The notes: generated by a model not told the origin, from the letters alone. A stretch of DNA of 7,602 nucleotides from Pseudomonadota bacterium (GCA_023442755.1 JAEZXS010000162.1:1-7602); one strand, 5' to 3'; positions 1 to 5,958 are shown, counted from the first letter of the stretch. A program made the numbers and translations.

Positions 1-255
1 GCCTTTTACCGGCGCATAACCCGGTGAAACGACGGTGAGTGCTTTGCCCGGATCGGTCCAGACGCCCAGTTTAGCGCCCCAGCCGAGCAAGTCTCCTCCC
101 CAGAAAGCCCCGAGTGAGAGGACGAAAATCAAGAGTCCAAGCCACAGTGCCAGCCAGTCCTCGCTGATTCCCGCCTTGCTCTTGGGCAAACAGGTCTCGA
201 CGGTATTGCACTGGCCTTCGCTCAGTTTGTTCTCGTCAATCCTTTTGTCAGTCAT
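1..255 (-). CDS. putative sulfate exporter, YeiH-like family (N-terminal part, runs off left edge)
   Basis: This is the first 85 codons of a membrane transporter; the rest lies beyond position 1. The N-terminus is a hydrophilic stretch of about 30 residues with two Cys (16, 22), then an acidic-Trp motif (SEDWLALWLGLL, about 31-42) that opens the first membrane segment (about 34-52), then a Gly/Trp-rich linker (LLGWGAKLGVWTDP) leading to SPGYAPVKG. From memory, this EDW-x-A-x-WLGLLI start and the LLGW...VWTDP linker match the long form of the YeiH / Cons_hypoth698 'putative sulfate exporter' family found in deltaproteobacteria; the specificity of that family is largely predicted. The start is the ATG at 255. 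It has no good Shine-Dalgarno site (only a distant GGA), so translation may depend on the leader or on the small upstream gene at 399-497. The identity rests on the N-terminus only. Confidence 0.6.
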   Translation of the reverse strand, partial: MTDKRIDENKLSEGQCNTVETCLPKSKAGISEDWLALWLGLLIFVLSLGAFWGGDLLGWGAKLGVWTDPGKALTVVSPGYAPVKG

Positions 256-398
256 GGTTGGTATCCATTCCGATGAATTTCTGCTGTTGAAAGGTAACCT
301 TGTGGATAGCGCAATATGGCAATTGAAGGCTCTGTCGAAAGAGAAAGGGGCTGGTATGAAATGGACTTAAAGGTGGTATGGGCTGTACGATGAACAGC

Positions 399-497
399 TC
401 AAGAATCGTAATTCCGGAAAACTGGAATAAGTAAAATAGTCAGGAACAAGCCAAAACAAGCAATCCAGTCTTCCTCTTCGAACTTGCCTTTTGCCAT
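399..497 (-). CDS. probable small membrane peptide (32 aa) with exporter-like N-terminus
   Basis: A 32-codon frame running ATG (497-495) to TGA (401-399). The peptide starts with a charged segment (MAKGKFEEED), has one hydrophobic span (WIACFGLFLTILLIPVF, about residues 11-27) and a short polar tail (RNYDS). The charged-acidic-Trp-hydrophobic layout, especially EEDWIACFGLFL, mirrors SEDWLALWLGLL in the exporter encoded 143 bases downstream on the same strand. That makes a random frame less likely. Against it: the ribosome site is poor (GAAGG directly abuts the ATG) and a TGA stop lies one codon before the start, which could instead mean reinitiation after an upstream frame. It could be a single-span partner of the exporter, a leader peptide, or the remnant of a duplicated exporter N-terminus. 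I do not recognise it as a named family. Confidence 0.45.
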   Translation of the reverse strand: MAKGKFEEEDWIACFGLFLTILLIPVFRNYDS

Positions 498-535
498 CCT
501 TCAACGATCTGTAGCAACTAACATTCGCCACTGCT

Positions 536-561
536 TTATCCGGTCATAGGCACCTCCTTTT
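536..561 (-). promoter_or_regulatory. strong ribosome binding site with three-codon frame
   Basis: On the minus strand AAAGGAGGTG (561-552) is followed by CCT and ATG (547-545), an almost ideal Shine-Dalgarno arrangement. The frame, however, reads ATG ACC GGA TAA and ends at 536. Either this is a minimal leader frame upstream of the 32-aa peptide and the exporter, or it is what remains of a gene start after decay. The next start on this strand (497) is 50 bases further, in a different frame. Confidence 0.45.
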
Positions 562-650
562 GCGCTAGATTATTTCCTGACAATCGCTCGCGAATAATAC
601 CACAGGAAGTTTAGCAATTAAAGATCAAGGCGTATCCGCGTACGGAGAAT

Positions 651-677
651 CTTTCTCGACAAAATTCGTCGAGAAAG
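651..677 (-). terminator. perfect 10-bp stem-loop behind the PLD gene
   Basis: CTTTCTCGAC (651-660) and GTCGAGAAAG (668-677) are exact reverse complements around a 7-base loop AAAATTC. It begins 44 bases past the stop of the PLD gene, at the end of the three-gene operon, so a role in ending or protecting that mRNA is likely. On the minus strand the stem is followed by ATTCTCC rather than a T-run, so it is not a textbook intrinsic terminator; it may be a 3'-end stabilising hairpin or a protein-binding dyad. Confidence 0.45.
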
Positions 678-721
678 GGCATGAAAAAGACTGCCACGGA
701 CCGGCGATTTCGGGGGGCCCG

Positions 722-2119
722 CTAGAGCCATCTACTGAGAAGGTGCGCGTGCCACTCTTTGAACTTCTCTCCGGCCGGCCGAACGCTCCACTCGGGGAGC
801 GTGATTTCATCGGAGAAAGCAATGTCTGTGGCGAACAGGTCTTCCAATTTGTTTCCGAACTGCGGACACAGTATGAGCGCGCTTATTTCGTAGTTGAAAA
901 GAGCGCTTCTCAGGTCGAGATTGGTCGAACCTATAAGAGACCATATTCCGTCTATCACGGCCGTTTTTGCGTGAAGCATTTCGCCCTTTCGCGTGTAAAG
1001 CTTGATCCCCGCCGACAAAAGCTCTTCGTAATAATAGCGTCCGGCGTAGAGGGCCAGTTTGGAATCTGTCGGACCCGGCAGGACGATCCGAACATCCACT
1101 CCCCGTTTTGCCGCTCTCATGAGGGATTCCCTGAGTTCCTGCGTGGGAATGAAGTAGGCAGCCGTGATATAAACGGAGTATTTAGCCCGGTTTATAGCCG
1201 AGACATAGGCAACGTAGGACAGCCTGTTGCGCTCTCCCGGCGTATTGCCAAGAACGCTGAGGAGGGCCTTTCCGCGCATCTCGAGGTAGGGGAAATATTT
1301 GCGATCCGGTGCTTCAGGCCCGTTTTCGACGGCCCACATCTGAAGGAAAAGACTTTGAAATTCCGATACGGCCGGGCCGGTGATGCGCACATGTGTATCG
1401 CGCCAGGGAAGGGAGCCCCCGGCGGATGGCATCGAGCCGGAGCCATAGTACTGGCTGATATTGATCCCTCCTGCAAAGGCGACATTTCCGTCGACGATGA
1501 GCAGCTTCCGGTGATCGCGATAGTTCAGCCGCCTTTCGAGCCGATGGGGCTTGAACGGGTTGAGGGCGTTGAATTCAACGACCTTTACACCCTGATCCCG
1601 CAGTGCGCTGAAGAACGCGGAAGGCGTCCGCAGAGAGCCGAAACTGTCGTAGAGCAGACGGACCTCGACTCCTTCGGCTGCTTTTCTTGCAAGCACGGCC
1701 GCAAATTGCCTGCCGATTGCGTCGTCGCTGAAAATAAACGTTTCGAAATTGATGCTGCTCCTGGCTTTACTGATCGCTTCAAGCATTGTCGGGAATGCCT
1801 CGCGTCCGTCGATCAGGAGATCGACATGGTTCCCTGCCGTAATGGGCTCGCCGGTGATCTTTTCCATGAGCAACAGATGCTGGGCCAAATCCTCAGCGGG
1901 CAGCATTCGCCATTCGAAGCGTCTTAAGAGAGATTTGGTCTGTTCTATGGGCAGTTTCCCTGCAGGTCCGACAATCTCCGGGATTTCGCCGACATGGGGC
2001 AGCTTCTCTCTTTCCAGTTCGCCGACGTGCGGCAGTGTGGCGCAGCTTGCGATCAGGGCGAGAAAAAAGCTCGCAACAAGCGGCAGGAATAGAGATGTGG
2101 GCAGGTAGGGAGATTTCAT
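722..2119 (-). CDS. phospholipase D / cardiolipin synthase-type lipoprotein
   Basis: A 465-aa PLD-superfamily enzyme predicted to transfer or hydrolyse phosphatidyl groups (cardiolipin synthase-like). Both HKD motifs are complete: H203-x-K205-x4-D210 (DHRKLLIVDG) followed by GGINIS, and H383-x-K385-x4-D390 (LHAKTAVIDG) followed by GSTNLD. The N-terminus is a lipoprotein signal: MKSPYLP, a hydrophobic stretch (9-24) and lipobox I-A-S-C with Cys26. Ala at +2 argues for outer-membrane sorting if the enterobacterial Lol rule applies. Directly after Cys26 an 11-residue unit (LPHVGELEREK / LPHVGEIPEI) is duplicated. The start at 2119 is chosen because AGGAA (2131-2127) lies 7 bases upstream and the lipobox fits; the frame stays open to 2302 but that extension overlaps the upstream gene. 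The upstream VTT gene ends 10 bases before this ATG, and its stop codon overlaps the ribosome site, indicating coupled translation. Length and motifs are typical of ClsB-like enzymes; the actual lipid substrate is not visible. Confidence 0.9.
   Translation of the reverse strand: MKSPYLPTSLFLPLVASFFLALIASCATLPHVGELEREKLPHVGEIPEIVGPAGKLPIEQTKSLLRRFEWRMLPAEDLAQHLLLMEKITGEPITAGNHVDLLIDGREAFPTMLEAISKARSSINFETFIFSDDAIGRQFAAVLARKAAEGVEVRLLYDSFGSLRTPSAFFSALRDQGVKVVEFNALNPFKPHRLERRLNYRDHRKLLIVDGNVAFAGGINISQYYGSGSMPSAGGSLPWRDTHVRITGPAVSEFQSLFLQMWAVENGPEAPDRKYFPYLEMRGKALLSVLGNTPGERNRLSYVAYVSAINRAKYSVYITAAYFIPTQELRESLMRAAKRGVDVRIVLPGPTDSKLALYAGRYYYEELLSAGIKLYTRKGEMLHAKTAVIDGIWSLIGSTNLDLRSALFNYEISALILCPQFGNKLEDLFATDIAFSDEITLPEWSVRPAGEKFKEWHAHLLSRWL
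1985..2035 (-). repeat. 33-base-period direct repeat inside the PLD gene
   Basis: An 18-base unit beginning TTCGCCGAC occurs at 1985-2002 and again at 2018-2035 with 16 of 18 positions identical. The offset of 33 bases equals 11 codons, so the reading frame is kept and the protein repeats LPHVGE immediately after the lipidated Cys, in the linker before the enzyme domain. Confidence 0.8.
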
Positions 2120-2126
2120 GGGAATA

Positions 2127-2132
2127 TTCCTA
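2127..2132 (-). promoter_or_regulatory. ribosome site of PLD gene overlapping upstream stop
   Basis: The minus-strand bases TAGGAA contain both the TAG stop of the VTT gene (2132-2130) and the AGGAA ribosome site of the PLD gene, 7 bases from its ATG at 2119. This decides the PLD start and suggests translational coupling. Confidence 0.65.
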
Positions 2133-2816
2133 TTCGCCTTTGATCTTTTTGACAAATTTGGGAAGGAGGAGCGACAGCAGGAAAAGGCCCAGCGAGAGAA
2201 ACACCCTGGGGGAAGCAAGACGTCCCCAGTCTCCGGAAATCCATACGTCCCTGAGTGTGCCGATAAAGAAGGTGAAAATGAAAGTTCCGGTGAGTATCCC
2301 AAGAGCCGTTCCCCAGAAATAGTCCCCGAATCGGACCCGGGTCAGCCCCATACCGAAGTTCATGATGGTGAATGGAAAGTAGACGAGCCGGAGATAGAGA
2401 ACCGTTGCAAATCCGTTTCTCTCGATCGCATCATCGTATTTGCGGAGTCTTTCTCCGATGAGGTTTGCGACGAAATCTCTGCCCAGGGTTCGGCCGATCC
2501 AGAAAGCCGCAGCGGCGCCGGCCATGGCGCCGGTCCAGACGTAGAAAAATCCCAGGTAGGGTCCGAATATGGCCGCTCCAATGCCGGTCAGAACCGTTGC
2601 GGGAATGAAGAGGCAAACTCCCGCTGCGTAGAAGAGAACAAAGGCCGCAGGCGCCCAGAAACCGGCCCGGTCGAGAAATGCCTGCAGGAATCCCGGCGTG
2701 AAATAGTGTCCCAGAGCCGTAAATCGGATCGAGCAAAGAGCGAGCGCCACGAATGCGATCAGCGCCAGAGCCTTGATGCGCGACCTGTTCCCGGTGCTTG
2801 TAGAAGAAGTGTTCAA
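2130..2816 (-). CDS. TVP38/TMEM64-family VTT-domain membrane protein
   Basis: A 228-aa integral membrane protein of the VTT (DedA/TVP38/TMEM41/VMP1) superfamily. Members act as lipid scramblases or lipid-carrier transporters; the cargo of TVP38-type bacterial members is mostly unknown. Predicted membrane stretches are near 14-31, 54-80, 87-107, 136-152 (possibly re-entrant), 168-187 and 204-220. Two family signatures are visible: F-x3-R at F105/R109 (FWIGR) and G-x3-V-x4-Y at G157/V161/Y166, together with the Gly-rich GPYLGFF...GAMAGAAAAF core and the RLVYFPF segment (143-149). The tail is basic (PKFVKKIKGE). The start is TTG at 2816, supported by AGAGGA (2827-2822) 5 bases upstream; no ATG offers a better choice. 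It lies 58 bases behind the oxidoreductase gene and 10 bases before the PLD gene, so it is the middle gene of the operon. From memory, homologues occur fused to this flavoprotein family or to PLD domains in other bacteria, which supports a joint function. Confidence 0.88.
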   Translation of the reverse strand: MNTSSTSTGNRSRIKALALIAFVALALCSIRFTALGHYFTPGFLQAFLDRAGFWAPAAFVLFYAAGVCLFIPATVLTGIGAAIFGPYLGFFYVWTGAMAGAAAAFWIGRTLGRDFVANLIGERLRKYDDAIERNGFATVLYLRLVYFPFTIMNFGMGLTRVRFGDYFWGTALGILTGTFIFTFFIGTLRDVWISGDWGRLASPRVFLSLGLFLLSLLLPKFVKKIKGE

Positions 2817-2874
2817 CTGTGTCCTCTGGCTGCTTCGGCGCTGTTGATGCCGGGCGACTCTTTTACGTGTGCCG

Positions 2875-4476
2875 CTAACGCTGGTTCGTGCCTGCGATGT
2901 GGTTGAGAATACGTCTGATGCCCCCTATGCATTTGCTCGCTGCCGGAAAGAGGGCTGAACGCCCAAGGTACAGCCAGGATGACAGGAGCCTTTTGACGAT
3001 CGGGGTCAAGCGGCCTCGATTGTATGCGTCCGCGGCTCTCCTGATCACTTCCGCCTGCGTCGGGTAGGGGTGCACAACTCCGAATATCGCTTTCATACCA
3101 AGTCCGGCCGCCATCGCAAGACTTATTTCGTTCACCATCTCACCGGCATGTTTTGCCACGATGGTCGCGCCGAGGATCTTATCGCTTCCCCGTCTGACGA
3201 GTATTTTGAGGAAGCCTGTTGTTTCTCCGTCCAGGACTGCCCTGTCGACATTTGCCAGAGGCTCGGTAAAGGTGATTGTCTTTATTTGTTTCCGTTCTGC
3301 TTCGTTTTCATACATTCCGACATGCGCAATTTCGGGGTCGGTGTAGGTGACCCAGGGAATTACCAGGGAACTCAGTTTTTTGCGGCCGAGAAAGAGCGCG
3401 TTCTGAAGAGCTATCCGCGCGGAGGCGTCCGCCGTATGCGTAAACTTAAAAGGCAGGCAGACGTCCCCGGCTGCATAGATGTTCGGGTTCGTGGTTTGAA
3501 GACGATCGTTAACCAGAACACCCCTGCGCAGGTCATAGGCAACCCCCGCCGCTTCGAGCCCGAACCCTTCGACGTTGGGGGCGCGGCCCACGCCGGCAAG
3601 AACGGCATCCGCAATTATGCTGCTTTCCCTGCCTGACTGCTCGTAGACGACGATTTTGCCCTCCTCTGCAACAGAGACTCTTTTCAGCCTGCTGCCGAGT
3701 AGCACCTGGATGCCTTCCCGGATGAAAACGTCCTGTAAGAGCCGGGATGCGTCTTCATCTTCCCGGTCCAGAAGCCGGTCCGATCTTTGAAACAGGGATA
3801 CCCTGGAGCCGAGGCGATGAAAAGCTTGGGCAAGTTCGCAGCCAAGCGGGCCGCCGCCGATGATTGCGAGCCTGGGCGGCCTCTCGGTAAGAGAAAAAAT
3901 GGTTTCATTCGTGAAGAAGCCTGCTTCCATGAGGCCTTCCACCTGCGGAACGGCAGCCCGGGCGCCGGTTGCGATGAGGGCCTTCCCGAACAGTATCCGG
4001 GTTTCTCCCACCTGTATGGAATCTGTTCCAGAAAAAAGGGCCTTTCCGAGGAAGACATCGACGCCAAGGTCAGTGAATCTGAGGGCGGAATCGTGAAAAC
4101 TGATCTGCGATCTCAGTCTTCGCATCCGTGCCATGACAGCGCCGAAATCGGCTTCGGCATCGCAACGATCGATACCGAAGCGGCTGCAGGTGCGGGCTTC
4201 AAGGGCTGCTCGCGCGGAGCGAATGATGGCTTTCGAGGGGACGCATCCCATGTTCAGACAGTCGCCCCCGAGCAAGTGCTTCTCGATCAGGGCGACTCTT
4301 CCACCCAGGGCGGCAGCCCCTGCCGCTGCCACCAGACCGGCGGTTCCCGCCCCGATCACAGCCAGATTGTAGCGTCCGGCAGGTTTCGGATTTTCCCATC
4401 GTTGGGGATGCACGTTGGACACAAGTATGCGGTCGAAGTCGTCGATCTGATCAGCCATTGAGTTCGGGTTCGGCAT
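2875..4476 (-). CDS. mercuric reductase-like FAD-dependent pyridine nucleotide-disulfide oxidoreductase
   Basis: A 533-aa class I flavin disulfide reductase. Visible in order: a 36-residue N-terminal extension with VHPQRWENP, an FAD-binding GxGxxG (IGAGTAGLVAA, 41-51), the redox-active pair C73-x4-C78 (GGDCLNMGCVPSK), the second dinucleotide site (IIGGGPLGCELA, 205-216), the FAD-contacting NIYAAGDV (332-339), and the dimerisation domain with HPYPTQAE (469-476). It is annotated as 'mercuric reductase' in many genomes, but I see no N-terminal heavy-metal domain and no C-terminal vicinal Cys pair, so true Hg(II) reduction is not supported. The residue aligned with the catalytic His of glutathione and lipoamide reductases appears to be Tyr471 (Y-P-T), as in MerA. 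Start: ATG 4476 has AGGGGA (4488-4483) 6 bases upstream; ATG 4458 has none. The frame stays open to 4962 but that part is not protein-like. First gene of the operon with the VTT and PLD genes; its partner substrate is unknown. Confidence 0.9.
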   Translation of the reverse strand: MPNPNSMADQIDDFDRILVSNVHPQRWENPKPAGRYNLAVIGAGTAGLVAAAGAAALGGRVALIEKHLLGGDCLNMGCVPSKAIIRSARAALEARTCSRFGIDRCDAEADFGAVMARMRRLRSQISFHDSALRFTDLGVDVFLGKALFSGTDSIQVGETRILFGKALIATGARAAVPQVEGLMEAGFFTNETIFSLTERPPRLAIIGGGPLGCELAQAFHRLGSRVSLFQRSDRLLDREDEDASRLLQDVFIREGIQVLLGSRLKRVSVAEEGKIVVYEQSGRESSIIADAVLAGVGRAPNVEGFGLEAAGVAYDLRRGVLVNDRLQTTNPNIYAAGDVCLPFKFTHTADASARIALQNALFLGRKKLSSLVIPWVTYTDPEIAHVGMYENEAERKQIKTITFTEPLANVDRAVLDGETTGFLKILVRRGSDKILGATIVAKHAGEMVNEISLAMAAGLGMKAIFGVVHPYPTQAEVIRRAADAYNRGRLTPIVKRLLSSWLYLGRSALFPAASKCIGGIRRILNHIAGTNQR

Positions 4477-4526
4477 GCGGAATCCCCTGTCCGTCGGAAA
4501 AAGCTCTCTGCAATGAATTCTTTTCT

Positions 4527-4566
4527 CCACAGCGTATTGGCGCTTTGGCGCAAGCCGATTCTGTGG
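4527..4566 (-). promoter_or_regulatory. nested stem-loop in the operon leader
   Basis: CCACAG (4527-4532) and CTGTGG (4561-4566) are reverse complements enclosing a second pairing TTGGC/GCCGA (4537-4541 with 4554-4558, one G-T) and a short GCGC-TTTG-GCGC alternative in the middle. The structure would sit about 50 bases before the oxidoreductase ATG in its mRNA. It could be a leader structure or an operator; I do not recognise a riboswitch class. Confidence 0.3.
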
Positions 4567-4907
4567 TATTAATGGGCCTCGAACGTAACAACATTCACAA
4601 ATGGTGGCGAATAACAGGTGCAAAATTGGCAACCTGCCGCCCCACCGGGTGCTTAACCCACATGCATTCCGATTTTTAATAAAAGTTTGACTGGAAGATA
4701 TAACTGATGCCGTGAGCGCGCCATATGCCGGGGACCAATTATCCTGGGGTCCATGTTTTTCGGTATGCAAAAACTTTTGGTCACAAGGGAGGGTAATTAA
4801 CTTCCGGAAAGTGCTGCGCACGAATTGTCTTTTCCGTTTGAGCGGTAAACAGCCGTTCAATTTTGGGACCTGAACCAAGATAAGGATGCTGCTCCAGCAG
4901 GTCTTCC

Positions 4908-4915
4908 AAAGGAGG
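4908..4915 (+). promoter_or_regulatory. strong ribosome site of the DinB-like gene
   Basis: AAAGGAGG ends 4 bases before the ATG at 4920, which fixes the start of the DinB-like gene and shows it is well translated. Confidence 0.8.
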
Positions 4916-4919
4916 AACC

Positions 4920-5399
4920 ATGAACCGGCGGTCGGAGATTTTGGCGGAACGCTTGAAGACATTCAACGATGAAGTGGTTCGGTTTGTCGAGAATTGTTCC
5001 GAAGAGGACTGGCACAAGACGTGTCCGTGGGAACAGTGGAGCGTGGGAGTAGCGGCGAGGCATATCGGGGCGGGCCATTTCAGCGCGATCGGCCTTGCCA
5101 AGGTAATACTTGAAACCGGGAGGCTGCCTGATTTGACGATGGATGAGATTGTCAAAATGGCCAATCAGCACGCGCGCGAGCATGCCGACTGTTCACGGGC
5201 GGAAGTCCTTGACATCCTGAAAAAACAGGGTCGGACGACGATCGACTACATCAGCAGCCTGGGCGATGAGGATCTGGACAAGACCGCTTTTTTCCGCGTC
5301 ATTGAAAAAGACGTGAGTGTTCAGCGCTACATCGAAAATGTGATCCTGGAAGCCGGTGGGCAGCACTTCAACAATATGAAAGAGGCCATAAAGGTCTGA
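4920..5399 (+). CDS. DinB-like / maleylpyruvate isomerase N-terminal-like four-helix protein
   Basis: A 159-aa soluble protein, almost entirely helical by composition, with the DinB-superfamily layout: an N-terminal amphipathic helix, a Trp-rich segment (WHKTCPWEQWSVGVAARHIGAG, here 31-52 in short), and a C-terminal helix with EAGGQHFNNM (144-153). W40-S-V-G-x3-H48 corresponds to the 'W-S-x-G-x-x-x-H' stretch that provides the first metal-binding His in the family; H149 would be the C-terminal one and E144 a possible third ligand as in mycothiol-dependent isomerases. H84 and H88 (NQHAREH) are further candidates. The usual C-terminal H-x3-H pair is not intact, so the metal site may differ. Family members include metal-dependent thiol transferases and stress-induced proteins; the substrate here is unknown. 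It is a single-gene unit, divergent from the flavoprotein operon and convergent with the DUF4186 gene. Confidence 0.75.
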   Translation: MNRRSEILAERLKTFNDEVVRFVENCSEEDWHKTCPWEQWSVGVAARHIGAGHFSAIGLAKVILETGRLPDLTMDEIVKMANQHAREHADCSRAEVLDILKKQGRTTIDYISSLGDEDLDKTAFFRVIEKDVSVQRYIENVILEAGGQHFNNMKEAIKV

Positions 5400-5450
5400 A
5401 ACCGGGTTGCATCTACCCGACGCAAAGCTACGGATGGCAGGTTTCCCGCA

Positions 5451-5472
5451 GCGGGCGGGGAACTCCGCCTGC
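5451..5472. terminator. hairpin between two convergent genes
   Basis: GCGGGCGG (5451-5458) pairs with CCGCCTGC (5465-5472), eight pairs with one G-T, around the loop GGAACT. It lies 51 bases after the DinB-like stop and about 80 bases after the DUF4186 stop, the place where a shared terminator would be expected. Neither side carries a T-run, so intrinsic termination is uncertain. Confidence 0.35.
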
Positions 5473-5552
5473 GACTCGGAAGAACTTCACGTTCCCGATA
5501 AGCTTTGAAGCGCCCGATGCAGCAAGGATTCGAAGTGAAATCCCGGACGAAC

Positions 5553-5924
5553 TCAGCCGGGGTCCCGGGTCGATAACCAGCGTTCGAGCACGGACAGAAT
5601 ATATCGCTTTTCCTCGGATGAAAGTTCCCGGCCTGATGCTATTCCATGCCATTTCTGCAGGCAGCCCCGGCAGCATGTCGCAGTAGCGTGCTGCGCAACA
5701 AAGACCGGATGATTTCGAAAAGGCGTCTGTTTTCCATCATTGGGAGGGTAGGCAGGGGCCAGGCGTTTTTCAATGAATTGTTCTGCGTGCTGCAGGACGG
5801 CATCGAAGCCCCTGCTGCGCAGGTATTCCAGTTCTGCGCCCTGTAGCCTGAACCGCCTGCGAAACGAAGACTTTGCCAGGTTCTCGAAAAGTCTATCCAG
5901 TCTATCCGTCGCGATGTTTTCCAT
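5553..5924 (-). CDS. DUF4186 family protein
   Basis: A 123-aa protein that I recognise as DUF4186 by its core: RFRL near 24-27, KRLAPAYPPNDGKQTP (53-68), H72-PVF, and the Cys/His cluster AQHATATCCRGCLQKWHGI (77-95) followed by GRELSSEE. H79, C84, C85, C88 and H93 would make a plausible metal site, which is inference; the family has no established biochemical role. The length is normal for the family. The start is ATG 5924; there is no Shine-Dalgarno site, but a consensus TATAAT ends 7 bases upstream, so the mRNA probably begins at or next to the start codon. No other usable start lies nearby downstream. The gene is a single unit, convergent with the DinB-like gene and separated from the KAS III gene upstream by a strong terminator. 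Confidence 0.88.
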   Translation of the reverse strand: MENIATDRLDRLFENLAKSSFRRRFRLQGAELEYLRSRGFDAVLQHAEQFIEKRLAPAYPPNDGKQTPFRNHPVFVAQHATATCCRGCLQKWHGIASGRELSSEEKRYILSVLERWLSTRDPG

Positions 5925-5930
5925 CCGGAC

Positions 5931-5958
5931 ATTATAATCGTTTGCGTGCCGCCTTCAA
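5931..5958 (-). promoter_or_regulatory. sigma-70-type promoter of the DUF4186 gene
   Basis: On the minus strand TTGAAG (5958-5953) and a perfect TATAAT (5936-5931) are separated by 16 bases. Transcription would start about 7 bases beyond, at or within a base or two of the A of the ATG at 5924, predicting a leaderless mRNA. Confidence 0.6.

Larger units (their letters stand above)
256..721. other. intergenic region between PLD gene and sulfate exporter
   Basis: These 466 bases hold, reading in the minus direction from the PLD gene, a perfect 10-bp-arm hairpin (651-677), a very strong Shine-Dalgarno site (551-561) in front of a three-codon frame, a probable small membrane-peptide gene (399-497), a weak 5-bp hairpin right behind its stop (382-398), and about 140 bases of apparently non-coding leader to the exporter ATG. 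It is more AT-rich than the flanking genes. I found no convincing -35/-10 pair for the exporter transcript; TATTAT and TAATCT hexamers occur near 565-600 without well-placed -35 partners. Confidence 0.6.
4477..4919. other. divergent intergenic region between oxidoreductase operon and DinB-like gene
   Basis: These 443 bases are AT-richer than the genes on either side and must carry promoters for both directions. No -35/-10 pair stands out; AT-rich candidates such as TATAAC (near 4700) and TAATTA (near 4795) lack well-placed partners. A nested inverted repeat lies at 4527-4566 in the leader of the minus-strand operon. GGACC/GGTCC near 4732-4752 forms another weak dyad. No small gene with a convincing ribosome site was found. 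Confidence 0.5.

Noticed and set aside
35..370. Plus-strand frame of 111 codons
   Set aside because: Antisense to the sulfate exporter; the minus strand gives a membrane protein that fits a family.
536..561. Riboswitch in front of the sulfate exporter
   Set aside because: I compared the stretch with the classes I know (for example fluoride, guanidine, PreQ1) and saw no matching conserved core.
743..1927. Long open frame on the plus strand (394 codons)
   Set aside because: It is the antisense of the PLD gene, has no ribosome site, and encodes no recognisable domain, whereas the minus strand shows both HKD motifs.
2120..2302. Upstream extension of the PLD frame to 2302
   Set aside because: It would overlap the VTT gene by over 170 bases and place the lipoprotein signal in the interior of the protein.
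2118..2906. Plus-strand open frame opposite the VTT gene
   Set aside because: Highly charged, low-complexity antisense translation with no family; the VTT signatures lie on the other strand.
4477..4962. N-terminal extension of the oxidoreductase frame by 162 codons
   Set aside because: The extension is not protein-like, overlaps the start of the DinB-like gene and lacks a ribosome site, while ATG 4476 has a good one and fits the family's N-terminus.
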